Assembly (NCBI RefSeq): GCF_036670015.1
Contig: NZ_CP137636.1
Coordinates: 288,501-352,500 of the forward strand
Direction of reading: 5' to 3'
Length of the DNA: 64,000 nucleotides
Source: Niallia sp. XMNu-256
GTDB taxonomy: Bacteria > Bacillota > Bacilli > Bacillales > Cytobacillaceae
Below, piece by piece: positions 1-7,705 of this stretch (within the stretch, counting starts at the first letter, position 1; the number at the start of each line of letters is the position of its first letter). The position numbers and the translations under genes are program-made. A model generated the notes under the pieces. The model worked only from the letters and a program-made list of their open reading frames with translations. It was not told the DNA's origin and searched no databases.

Positions 1-327
1 ATTGAGGACAAGACAGGGATCCCTGTTGTCGGTGTCCTGCCTTATATTCATAACCACATGATTGATCCTGAGGATTCCTTTTCCATTGACGAGTTAGGAA
101 GGGAAAGTTCAGCAAGTGCTTATCAAGCTTACAAGGATACGGTGGAGGCTCCCGGCGGAGGCCACAGATTTACGAAGGAAGCGGACTCGATCAAACCTGG
201 GAGCAATTGCACCAAGGCGCATTTGATTGATAGTCGCTATGACAAACTAGCTACCGAAATGGGAGCCCACTTGGATTGGGCTGAAATTAAGCGGATCATT
301 TGGGATGGGGAGATTCTTTCGTCATGA
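1..327 (+). pseudogene. cobQ: Cobyric acid synthase (CobQ) remnant, 5' end outside window
   Basis: The frame is open from base 1 and begins inside a gene. Residues GIPVVGVLPYI followed by an acidic EDS motif match the end of the CobQ synthetase domain, and YDKLATEMGAHLDW near the end matches the CobQ C-terminus. In the family about 230 residues of glutamine amidotransferase domain separate these two places; here only about 50 are present, without a recognisable catalytic Cys or His motif. I infer an internal deletion and a non-functional gene. It overlaps cobS by four bases, as an intact operon neighbour would. An unfamiliar fused protein is the alternative. Confidence 0.55.
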
Positions 328-1115
328 AGATGGTAAAAGGTCTTGTAATGTGCATTCAATTCTTCACGAGTATTCCCATTCCTTATGAAGTGCCAATGGA
401 TCGAATACATATCAATAAAGCAGTTAAAATGTTTCCGGTGCTAGGAGTGTTACAAGGAATCCTTTATAGTGCGTTCCTTTATGTTTTGTTACAATGGACC
501 CCTCTTTCACCACTAGCCATCGCGTTTTTCGTTTGGTTAGCATTGATTATCATCACAGGTGGAATTCACCTAGACGGGTGGATGGATTGTAGTGATGCCT
601 ATTTTTCTTATCGTGATCAGCAGAAGCGGATTGAAATTATGGCAGATCCAAAAATCGGTGCGTTTGGTGTCCTATCCGTTATTGTGCTATTGAGTGCAAA
701 GTTTTTATTTATATATGAAATTGTGTTGCGGTTTAATGATAATACTTTTTTACTGATTATCTTGATCCCGTTTTTAGGAAAAGTTGTAATGGGGATGTTG
801 TTGTTGAACATAAAGTCTGCTAAAGAAGAGGGGCTTGGTTCCCTGTTTAAAGAAGCGGCATCACAAGGATCGCTTTGGATTTATCCAGTATATGTGGTCA
901 TGTTGGGCCTAATTATATTTTTGATAGGGTTAAAAGCGATGAGCGGATTTCTACTGTTAGTTCTGGCAGCTTTAGTATTTTTTATCGTGATCTCAAGGAA
1001 AATTGTTCGCTGGTTTGGTGGAATTACAGGGGATGTATTAGGCGCATCAGTGGAAGGGGTGGAATGCTTATTATGGATGACCGTGTGGTTGTGGCATTAT
1101 TTCGTCACGGGTTAA
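324..1115 (+). CDS. cobS: Adenosylcobinamide-GDP ribazoletransferase (cobalamin synthase) CobS
   Basis: This integral membrane enzyme joins adenosylcobinamide-GDP to alpha-ribazole(-phosphate), the last assembly step of the cobalamin nucleotide loop. The 263-residue product has the family opening QFFTSIPIP, the signature GGIHLDGWMDCSDA with its acidic metal/pyrophosphate-binding residues at about 80-95, DPKIGAFG just after it, and several hydrophobic segments. A GATG-proximal site GGGGAG lies 11 bases before the ATG at 324, which I prefer to an upstream GTG-type start. The next gene overlaps it by about 50 bases, showing translational coupling in the cob operon. Confidence 0.93.
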   Translation: MKMVKGLVMCIQFFTSIPIPYEVPMDRIHINKAVKMFPVLGVLQGILYSAFLYVLLQWTPLSPLAIAFFVWLALIIITGGIHLDGWMDCSDAYFSYRDQQKRIEIMADPKIGAFGVLSVIVLLSAKFLFIYEIVLRFNDNTFLLIILIPFLGKVVMGMLLLNIKSAKEEGLGSLFKEAASQGSLWIYPVYVVMLGLIIFLIGLKAMSGFLLLVLAALVFFIVISRKIVRWFGGITGDVLGASVEGVECLLWMTVWLWHYFVTG

Positions 1116-1696
1116 CCGAACTAAATAAACAGAAGACCTATATGGGGTGGACAGATGAACCGATTTGTGAGGAGGCTAAAGAAAGCTTAACCGCTTTACA
1201 ACCAAATCCATACCAAGTTGTGGTCACAAGTGACTTAATTCGCTGTTTGCAAACGGCCGCTATTCTGTTTCCAGAAAAAGACCCCATCCCTTTTCTAGAG
1301 TTTCGTGAAATGAATTTTGGCCCTTTTGAAAGAAAACGGTATGAAGAGTTAGCAGGCGATCCGCGATATGAGGAGTGGATAAGCAGTCATTTTGAAAGCA
1401 ACGTTCCAGGTGCCGAAACTTTTACCGATTTTACGCAGCGGGTCGAGAACGGCTGGACAAACCTATCCACTTTGGTAATGAGGGATAAGGTTGATTCATT
1501 GGCAGTTGTCACTCATGGAGGTGTTCTTCGATATTTATTATCAAAATTTGCACCGACTGAAAAGAGTTTTTGGGAATGGCGGGTTCCTCATGGAAATGGA
1601 TTTGAATTTGTATGGCCAAATCGGGAGACTTTCAGGAGGGGTGAACGATGCACTTTGTTACGGGAGGTGCTTTTAACGGAAAATCAGCATGGGTAA
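1064..1696 (+). CDS. cobC: Alpha-ribazole phosphatase-like histidine phosphatase (CobC)
   Basis: Member of the histidine phosphatase (phosphoglycerate mutase-like) superfamily. FRHGLTELN at residues 13-21 is the phospho-acceptor RHG motif, and VVTHGGVLRYL near the end carries the second catalytic histidine. Placed between cobS and the cobU-like gene, its likely job is removal of phosphate from alpha-ribazole-5'-phosphate or from adenosylcobalamin-phosphate. The open frame continues upstream inside cobS to 875, but GGAAGGGG at 1052-1059 points to the ATG at 1064 (a second ATG follows at 1073). The product is 210 residues, usual for CobC. It overlaps the next gene by 49 bases. Confidence 0.85.
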   Translation: MLIMDDRVVVALFRHGLTELNKQKTYMGWTDEPICEEAKESLTALQPNPYQVVVTSDLIRCLQTAAILFPEKDPIPFLEFREMNFGPFERKRYEELAGDPRYEEWISSHFESNVPGAETFTDFTQRVENGWTNLSTLVMRDKVDSLAVVTHGGVLRYLLSKFAPTEKSFWEWRVPHGNGFEFVWPNRETFRRGERCTLLREVLLTENQHG

Positions 1697-2085
1697 GGGC
1701 ATATAATCAATTAACCCAAGAGAATTGTCAGTGGTTTAGTGCCTATCACTGTGATCCAATTCCCGTTGATTTTGACCAAGTGACGACGGATTATCTCGTC
1801 TTAGAAGGGATTGAACGGTGGATTCGGGAAGGGTTACAAGGTAGCAGTGGTGACGAAGTTCAGGAAACGTGGCGTGGGCTTTTGAGGCAATTGGAAAATT
1901 GGGAAAGCATGGATGGAAAAGGAAGTGTTATTTTAATTGGAACGGATATAACAAAAGGAATTGTTCCGCTAGAGCGGGAAGACCGCTTGTGGCGTGATGT
2001 ATGCGGTCGAGTTTTCCAAGCAGCAGTGTCAAGTTGTGGGCGGGTTGATGTAATTTGGTATGGATTAAATAAACGATTGAAGTGA
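1648..2085 (+). CDS. cobU: CobU-like adenosylcobinamide kinase/guanylyltransferase, short form
   Basis: The N-terminus HFVTGGAFNGKS is a P-loop of the CobU/CobP type. The block GTDITKGIVPLEREDR and RDVCGR corresponds to the conserved CobU stretch with GIVP, an arginine and an RD..G motif. CobU phosphorylates adenosylcobinamide and transfers GMP to it to make adenosylcobinamide-GDP, the substrate of CobS. At 145 residues it is shorter than the usual ~180, as in several Bacillus proteins. The start at 1648 follows a GGAGGGG site. Whether both activities remain in this short form cannot be told from sequence. Confidence 0.72.
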   Translation: MHFVTGGAFNGKSAWVRAYNQLTQENCQWFSAYHCDPIPVDFDQVTTDYLVLEGIERWIREGLQGSSGDEVQETWRGLLRQLENWESMDGKGSVILIGTDITKGIVPLEREDRLWRDVCGRVFQAAVSSCGRVDVIWYGLNKRLK

Positions 2086-2099
2086 AAGGGGCAAATGGG

Positions 2100-2714
2100 A
2101 TGAAAATTTATACGCGTACTGGGGATAAAGGTCAAACAAGTATTATCGGAGGAAGAGTAGATAAAGATCATATTCGTGTTGATGCTTATGGGACGATCGA
2201 TGAAGCCAATGGTTTTGTAGGGCAGGCCGTAACTCAGTTACAACCAGACCTCTTTCAAGATCTACTAGACGATTTGGAAAAGATTCAACATGAACTATTT
2301 GATTGTGGCGGTGACTTGGCCAATGTGACGAAAAAGCATATCCCAAAATTGACGGAAGAAGCCATTACTTACTTAGAAGAGAGAATTGATGCTTATACTA
2401 CTGAAGCTCCAGAGTTGGAAAAGTTTATTTTACCAGGGGGAAGTCCTGCAGCAGCAACGCTCCATATTGCCCGAACAGTAACAAGAAGAGCGGAGAGGTT
2501 AGTGGTTACCTTGATGAAAGAGGAAGCTCAATTATCTGCTTTGCCACTGCAATATTTAAATCGATTATCGGATTACTTTTTTGCCGCAGCAAGGGTTGTT
2601 AATTTTCGCCAAGGAGTAAAGGATATCGAGTACATTCGCAGTGCATCGGTTTTTCGCGACCGAACTAGAAAGGATAACAAGGAAGATGAACATAAAGAAA
2701 ATCAGTCTAATTAG
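2100..2714 (+). CDS. pduO: PduO-type ATP:cob(I)alamin adenosyltransferase (YvqK)
   Basis: Transfers the 5'-deoxyadenosyl group of ATP to cob(I)alamin/cob(I)inamide. The N-terminus MKIYTRTGDKGQTSIIGG is the family signature for ATP phosphate binding; VDAYGTIDEANGF and the RTVTRRAERLV helix are the other conserved blocks. It is a trimeric soluble enzyme; 204 residues is typical. The ATG at 2100 follows the AAAGGGG site at 2085-2091. It overlaps the next gene, cblT, by 29 bases, so it belongs to the corrinoid operon. Adenosylation must come before CobU and CobS act on scavenged corrinoids. Confidence 0.93.
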   Translation: MKIYTRTGDKGQTSIIGGRVDKDHIRVDAYGTIDEANGFVGQAVTQLQPDLFQDLLDDLEKIQHELFDCGGDLANVTKKHIPKLTEEAITYLEERIDAYTTEAPELEKFILPGGSPAAATLHIARTVTRRAERLVVTLMKEEAQLSALPLQYLNRLSDYFFAAARVVNFRQGVKDIEYIRSASVFRDRTRKDNKEDEHKENQSN

Positions 2715-3177
2715 TTTATTTATCGCCTTATGTGTGGCAGGTGCATCGATAAAGATACCTGCCGTTGTGTCGAGCGTTGCATTGGACATGGTTCCTGCAT
2801 TAGTCGGAAGTGTGATGTTGGGGAGCCTTCCTGGTGCGACGATCGCTTTTATTGGACATTTATTGTCCGCTCTTTTTGGTGGGATGCCAATGGGACCGTT
2901 ACACTTGTTAGTCGGTCTTGAAATGGCAGCGCTAGTTTGGTTATTTGCAATCTTTTATAAAAAAGGCTATCGATTATTAGCCAGTGTTTTATTTGTAACG
3001 GGGAATACAGTTTTTGCCCCTCTACCGTTTTTATTTTTAATAGGAAGCGGCTTTTATGTAGGTTTGATGCCATCCTTATTCATTGGTTCTGTATTTAATA
3101 CAGGGATTGCGCTGATTTTAGCACCGCGTTTAGCCCGTTTTTATGAAGGTCGGTTTCAAAAGGAAGCGGTAAGATGA
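2686..3177 (+). CDS. cblT: CblT, ECF-type S component, probable alpha-ribazole transporter
   Basis: A 163-residue membrane protein with about five or six hydrophobic helices, starting MNIKKISLISLFIALCVAG, an ECF-transporter S-component (substrate-binding) architecture. The gene runs into cblS with an ATGA overlap; in Firmicutes the pair CblT (alpha-ribazole uptake) and CblS (alpha-ribazole kinase) is known to salvage exogenous alpha-ribazole. The substrate is assigned from this pairing, not from binding residues. ECF ATPase and T components are not in the window and would have to be supplied by a shared module elsewhere. The start at 2686 is chosen for the typical N-terminus; AAGGAAG is right in front of it. 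Confidence 0.8.
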   Translation: MNIKKISLISLFIALCVAGASIKIPAVVSSVALDMVPALVGSVMLGSLPGATIAFIGHLLSALFGGMPMGPLHLLVGLEMAALVWLFAIFYKKGYRLLASVLFVTGNTVFAPLPFLFLIGSGFYVGLMPSLFIGSVFNTGIALILAPRLARFYEGRFQKEAVR

Positions 3178-3902
3178 AACGGGATGTTTCGCTCGTTCCA
3201 TTTAGTGATGAAGCGATCCTTGTTATTGCTGCTGATAATAGTGGTGGAATCGGTTTGAAAGAACAGGATGCTGTTAGGACTCCATATGAAGTCGTTTCAT
3301 ATTACAATTTCAGAGTTGCAGCTATGGAGTGTCTAGCGGCAGGCGGGCAGCCCTTTTCGGTTGTGATTCAAAACTTTTGCCATGAGGATGCATGGGATGC
3401 TGTGGTGGCGGGGGTTGATAAAGGGTGTACTGAGATTGGGTTAGATGATGTAATGGTTACAGGAAGTACAGAAAGCAATTTTTCATTACATCAATCCGCA
3501 CTTGGAATGATTGTCATGGGGAAACGGGTGACGTCTTATCAGGAACCAATCGTTACCTTAGAAGGGTGGAAACTAGCAGTCATTGGTTTACCGTTAGTTG
3601 GGAATGAGGTTTTAGAAACACCGGAAAATATTGTGCCTCTTTCCCTTTTTTATGAGTTAAGTCAGTTGGATGATGTAGTTCTGTTACCAGTCGGATCAAA
3701 AGGCATTCTATATGAGCTGAAAAATATGCTTGATGATAACGATTTGGCGGCAGATCAATTAAAATGTGATATGGATGTGGAGAAAACGGGAGGGCCATCA
3801 ACCTGTGTACTTATAGCTTTTCGTCCTGAACTTGAATCTCTCTTGATGGAAATGTGTGAAGAGCTCTATCATTCAATTGAAATTGTTTTATCCGACTCTT
3901 AA
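3174..3902 (+). CDS. cblS: CblS, alpha-ribazole kinase (PurM/AIR synthase-like fold)
   Basis: The 242-residue product resembles PurM/ThiL-type ATP-binding proteins: an N-terminal block with IAADNSGGIG, a central YNFRVAAMECLAAGGQP block and a glycine-rich VTGSTE segment. In Geobacillus and Listeria a protein of this type phosphorylates alpha-ribazole to alpha-ribazole-5'-phosphate. This bypasses CobT, for which there is no gene here. The start ATG overlaps the stop of cblT. Its TAA stop coincides with the left end of a dispersed structured repeat. Identification rests on fold and operon context. Confidence 0.82.
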   Translation: MKRDVSLVPFSDEAILVIAADNSGGIGLKEQDAVRTPYEVVSYYNFRVAAMECLAAGGQPFSVVIQNFCHEDAWDAVVAGVDKGCTEIGLDDVMVTGSTESNFSLHQSALGMIVMGKRVTSYQEPIVTLEGWKLAVIGLPLVGNEVLETPENIVPLSLFYELSQLDDVVLLPVGSKGILYELKNMLDDNDLAADQLKCDMDVEKTGGPSTCVLIAFRPELESLLMEMCEELYHSIEIVLSDS

Positions 3903-4094
3903 CGGGGGGAAAGCTTTCACCTCCATGAGTTGGTAGTAGATAGAAGATAGTAGGAGATCTAACTGTCGTAAAGATCCGGAAGTTGAACATAGACTTAATA
4001 CGCCTTCAGAAATATCTGTGGGACCAGTGTGCTGTAGGCCTCAACATAACCAAGGTGGAGATTAAAAAAACCGGCCACTATGGAAGTTTCGTTA
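3899..4094 (+). repeat. Dispersed ~200-bp structured repeat, copy A
   Basis: Most diverged of four related intergenic elements (others at 11029, 13964 and 63107). Shared landmarks are a left end CTTAACGG, AGAAGATAG in the middle of the left half, GTAAAG(C/A)(C/T)CC-GGAAGTTGAA, a GACTTAATACGCC segment, GC-TGTAGGCCT and a right-end hairpin closing in GGAAGTTTC. The left end uses the stop codon of cblS. No protein is encoded. Confidence 0.75.
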
Positions 4095-4112
4095 TTAAGA
4101 GGAGGGTGTAGA

Positions 4113-4781
4113 ATGCTAACTTTATATATTGTGCGCCATGGGGAAACGGAATGGAATCAAGAAGGTCGAATTCAGGGTCGCTTGAATTCTCCGCTAACAG
4201 AAAAAGGAAAGCGGTATGCGCAGTTACTTGGAGAGCGCTTGAGGAATGTGGAGTTTGCAGAGGTGATTACGAGCCCAAGTGAGCGAACCCTTGAAACGAC
4301 AGAGATTATCCTTCAAGGTAGAGACCTGTTGTACCAAAAGGATGGGACGATCATGGAAATGGATATGGGTCCATGGCAAGGCCTGACAAAGACAGAGATA
4401 GTAGAAAAGTTTCCAGATGATTATGATTGCTTTATGTTACGGCCAAACCTTTATCAGAATGAAGGGGCAGAAACTTTCATAGAAATGTATAAGCGGGCAG
4501 AGAATTTTCTAGATACGGTGAAAAAAAGGGAAGTGACTGGAAATCTATTAGTTGTCTCACATGGTTTGTTTATTAAATCATTGTTTTTAGTCATAAAAGG
4601 AATTCCAATCAAGGATTTCTGGACAGAACCAACTGTTAATGGAACCAGTCTATCGGTTGTTAAGATAGAAAGTGCGAAGATGGAGATTGTGTTTAAAGGG
4701 GATATGAGCCATATTAAGGAAAAGAGCGACCGTAGTCCCAATCGTGAGCACATACGGACAGAAGTGGTGTCAAAAGAGTGA
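4113..4781 (+). CDS. Histidine phosphatase family protein (phosphoglycerate mutase-like)
   Basis: A 222-residue phosphatase with the phospho-histidine motif YIVRHGETEWNQEGRIQG at residues 5-22 and the second catalytic histidine in VVSHGLFIK. It may dephosphorylate sugar phosphates or a cobalamin intermediate; the substrate is not decided by sequence. A site AGAGGAGGG stands 7 bases before the ATG at 4113. Odd point: the last ~17 residues (from about DRSPNREHIRTEV) are encoded by the first unit of the 52-bp tandem array that begins at 4732, so the original C-terminus appears to have been replaced or extended by repeat sequence. Confidence 0.85.
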   Translation: MLTLYIVRHGETEWNQEGRIQGRLNSPLTEKGKRYAQLLGERLRNVEFAEVITSPSERTLETTEIILQGRDLLYQKDGTIMEMDMGPWQGLTKTEIVEKFPDDYDCFMLRPNLYQNEGAETFIEMYKRAENFLDTVKKREVTGNLLVVSHGLFIKSLFLVIKGIPIKDFWTEPTVNGTSLSVVKIESAKMEIVFKGDMSHIKEKSDRSPNREHIRTEVVSKE

Positions 4782-5250
4782 TTGTAGTCCGAATCGGGGT
4801 CTCATATGGACAGAAGTGGTGGCAAAAGAGTGATTGTAGTCCGAATCGGGGTCTCATACGGACAGAAGTGGTGTCAAAAGAGTAATTATAGTCCGAATCG
4901 GGGTCTCATACGGACAGAAATGGTGGCAAAAGAGTGATTGTAGTCCGAATCGGGGTCTCATACGGACAGAAACGGTGGAAAAATAGTGATTGTAGTCCGA
5001 ATCGGGCCCTCATACGGCCAGAAGTAGTGGCAAAAGGGTGATCGTAGTCCGAATTGGGCCCTCAAACGGCCAGAAGTAGTGGTAAAAGGATGATCGTAGT
5101 CCGAACCGGGCCCTCAAACGGACAGAAGTAGTGGCAAAAGGATAACCGTAGTCCGAATCGAGCCTTCATACGGACAGATACGAGATCCAAAGGATAACCA
5201 TAGTCCGAACCGAAGTCTCATACGAACAAACTAAGTGGAAAACTAAGATC
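4732..5250 (+). repeat. 52-bp tandem hairpin array 1 (about 10 units)
   Basis: About ten units of 52 bp, each starting TAGTCCGAAT, then a variable CGGGGTCTCA stretch, then TACGGACAGAAG and an A-rich link such as TGGTGGCAAAAGAGTGATTG. The GTCCG and CGGAC parts of each unit can pair as a small stem. Units decay toward the 3' end. The first unit lies inside the phosphatase gene. Same family and same period as the larger array at 17990-19170. Confidence 0.9.
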
Positions 5251-5285
5251 CTTTCCGAATACAATATCAATAAGGAAAGAATAGA

Positions 5286-6194
5286 CTATTCATAATAGGT
5301 GTCCCGTGTAGTACCAATTGAAGTATAATGTTTCTTTAAGATTCTTCGAATGGTCTTTTGGTTTAATTCTGTCTGGCACCAATCATAAACCATATTTGTA
5401 GTAATCTTTATATCCGGAAACAGCAGCCTTAATTCTTCGGTATTACGTAAAATAGCTAGTTCGATCTTTTCTTGATATCCGCATTTTTTACAAGAAAAGA
5501 TATTGTTGTTTAAAAAAACAAAAAAACATTTACAGTTACTGCAATAAATGCCTTTTTGCAGTTGGTCATAATTGTAATTGGGTATGGATTCAAATGGATT
5601 TTTAGATTGATGCAGGGAGAGTAATGTTTTGGCCAACTTAGTATGCCCGTCATTTAACTTAGAGGGCGAATGATTAATTTCGTTAATATACCGATTTAGC
5701 TGGGTTGGAAGAATGAAGGGTTGGTTCATTGGAGCTTGATATAAGGTGAATTCTGGATTAACAAATATAACTAAGGAATCAATTAGGTAATTACAGTGGA
5801 GATTGTTGAGTAGTTGACGAAATAGCGTGGTACTTCTTTTTAACTGGTCTATAGGATTCTTATATTCTCGTTTGGATTTTACATTAAAAAGCTTGTCTTG
5901 TTCTAAATAACAATCACCTTGAAAATTTTTAATATCGAAGAGGTGAATCAATCCTTGTGAAATGATTAGTGAGTCTATTTGGAGATAGGAGTTGTTCACT
6001 TCAAACAGCAAGTCATTTAGGAAGTATCTTTCTTCTTTAATGTTTTCCGATAATTTATCGAATAACAACTCTCCTTCATATCCTTTTTCAAGGTTAAGAT
6101 AGTAGAATTTTTCTTTATCCGATAAATTCATCCTTGTGTTTAGAAATCGTAGAATTCTTAACTCTTCTGATTCTGTTCTTTTTTTCAGGATCAT
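5286..6194 (-). CDS. NERD (nuclease-related) domain protein
   Basis: The 302-residue product has a NERD domain at about residues 35-150: GYEGELLFDKL, then LLFEVNNSYLQIDSLIISQG and LFDIKNFQGD, which supply the acidic/QID/IKN nuclease-like core. A CxxC-x(n)-CxxC motif (YCSNCKCFF ... SCKKCGYQ) in the C-terminal third suggests a zinc ribbon, followed by a short helical tail. NERD proteins are presumed to process or bind DNA; the biological role is unknown. I prefer the ATG at 6194 over a GTG three codons upstream, since AAGGCTAGGTG is then spaced 6 bases. It stands alone. Confidence 0.75.
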   Translation of the reverse strand: MILKKRTESEELRILRFLNTRMNLSDKEKFYYLNLEKGYEGELLFDKLSENIKEERYFLNDLLFEVNNSYLQIDSLIISQGLIHLFDIKNFQGDCYLEQDKLFNVKSKREYKNPIDQLKRSTTLFRQLLNNLHCNYLIDSLVIFVNPEFTLYQAPMNQPFILPTQLNRYINEINHSPSKLNDGHTKLAKTLLSLHQSKNPFESIPNYNYDQLQKGIYCSNCKCFFVFLNNNIFSCKKCGYQEKIELAILRNTEELRLLFPDIKITTNMVYDWCQTELNQKTIRRILKKHYTSIGTTRDTYYE

Positions 6195-6203
6195 ATGCAA
6201 CAC

Positions 6204-6591
6204 CTAGCCTTTCTCTTTATAGGTCTATTGTACATAAGATCGTTTCCAAGAATGTGTCTATTTTGTTAATGATTTAGTCATTTAAAATAAGTATAATTCA
6301 GGTGAAACAGGTTTCGGTTGGGCGCATTTATACATACTTTAAGGATAGAGAAAACGACTCAGTTTCCGCTTTCTTTTCTAAAAAAAATCATACCTATATA
6401 TTACAATATACATTCCTATCCCGTTTCATTAAGTGGTAAAATGAATGAATGTGGAAACAAACGACATTTCTATCGTAAAGGGATTTAAAATCTCGGCAGA
6501 TGGTTAATGAGACAAATAGAGCTTATCGAGCAGCCATTGCTTGTCACTATCATAGTGGCTCTTGTAAAGACAGATAAATGGAGGTTTTAGA
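6204..6591. other. Intergenic region upstream of ddl
   Basis: No open frame worth reporting. An AT-rich stretch contains TATAAT at about 6292-6297, which could be a -10 element without a convincing -35. The bases just before ddl hold a good GGAGG site (6582-6586). Confidence 0.4.
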
Positions 6592-7668
6592 ATGAAAACG
6601 AAACTAGGTTTATTATATGGCGGTAAATCAGCTGAACATCAGGTATCGCTCCGGACGGCATTAGCGGTTATTCAGGCTTTAGATTATGAAAAGTTTGATA
6701 TCTTTCCGATTTATATTACCGAAGATGGAGAGTGGATTAAAGGTTCTCAATTAAAAAGTGTGGCTCAATCAGTGGACGAATTAATCTTTGAACAAGCTGA
6801 ATCTCAACTAGGAACCCAATTATCCTCAACATTATTTCAAACAGAAGATGGCCAAGATAATCTTGATGTTATTTTTCCGCTCCTTCATGGTCCGAACGGG
6901 GAAGACGGAACGGTTCAGGGATTTCTAGAGTTATTAAATATTCCTTATGTAGGGAATGGGGTGCTCGCTTCCTCAGCAGGAATGGATAAAGTAATCATGA
7001 AAAATATCTTTGCTCAAGCAGGTCTGGAGCAAGTTAACTATGTTTCTTGCATTAAAAGGGTGTGGGAACAAAACAATCAACGAATATATGACGATGTTGA
7101 GGATAAGATAGGATATCCATGTTTTGTTAAACCTGCCAATCTTGGTTCAAGTGTAGGGATAAGTAAATGTACAAACCGCGATGAACTTGATCAGGCTTTC
7201 CAAGAGGCTTTTCAATTTGACCGTAAAGTGATTATTGAAGAAGGGGTAGTTGCAAGAGAAGTGGAGATCGCTGTTCTTGGAAATGATGATCCTAAATGTT
7301 CAATTGCAGGTGAAATTGTACCTAAGAAAGATTTCTATGATTATAAGGCAAAATACGAAGATAATGATACGGCCCTTATTATTCCAGCTGAAATAAATGA
7401 ATCAGAATATGCCAAACTTAGTGAAATGGCCGTAACAGCCTTTAAAGCACTTGACTGTTCTGGACTAGTGAGAGCTGACTTCTTTTTAACAAAGGATGGG
7501 AAGGCCCTTATTAATGAAGTGAATACCATGCCTGGATTTACACCCATTAGCATGTTCCCGCTTCTTTGGAACCATACTGGATTAAAATATCCGGAATTAA
7601 TTGAACGCCTTGTTCAATTAGCCATTGAAAGACATGAAGAAAAGCAAAGTATTAAATACACATTTTAA
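6592..7668 (+). CDS. ddl: D-alanine--D-alanine ligase
   Basis: ATP-grasp enzyme that makes the D-Ala-D-Ala dipeptide for peptidoglycan precursors in the cytoplasm. Family blocks in order: [14 protein letters not shown] at the N-terminus, [31 protein letters not shown], the grasp segment [13 protein letters not shown], and [27 protein letters not shown] with metal-binding Glu/Asn. 358 residues is normal. Start ATG after GGAGG. It is followed 37 bases later by murF, whose product uses the dipeptide, so the two form an operon; the racemase alr lies 8 kb on. Confidence 0.97.
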   Translation: MKTKLGLLYGGKSAEHQVSLRTALAVIQALDYEKFDIFPIYITEDGEWIKGSQLKSVAQSVDELIFEQAESQLGTQLSSTLFQTEDGQDNLDVIFPLLHGPNGEDGTVQGFLELLNIPYVGNGVLASSAGMDKVIMKNIFAQAGLEQVNYVSCIKRVWEQNNQRIYDDVEDKIGYPCFVKPANLGSSVGISKCTNRDELDQAFQEAFQFDRKVIIEEGVVAREVEIAVLGNDDPKCSIAGEIVPKKDFYDYKAKYEDNDTALIIPAEINESEYAKLSEMAVTAFKALDCSGLVRADFFLTKDGKALINEVNTMPGFTPISMFPLLWNHTGLKYPELIERLVQLAIERHEEKQSIKYTF

Positions 7669-7705
7669 CGATGATGTTTGTAACTCTGATAAGAGGTGTG
7701 AATAG

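Noticed and set aside
875-1063. N-terminal extension of CobC
   Set aside because: The extension is the shadow of cobS in another frame and has no family similarity; the start at 1064 has a proper ribosome site.
3903-4090. Cobalamin riboswitch after the cob operon
   Set aside because: It follows rather than precedes the operon, lacks the B12-box, and the same element occurs at three places unrelated to cobalamin.
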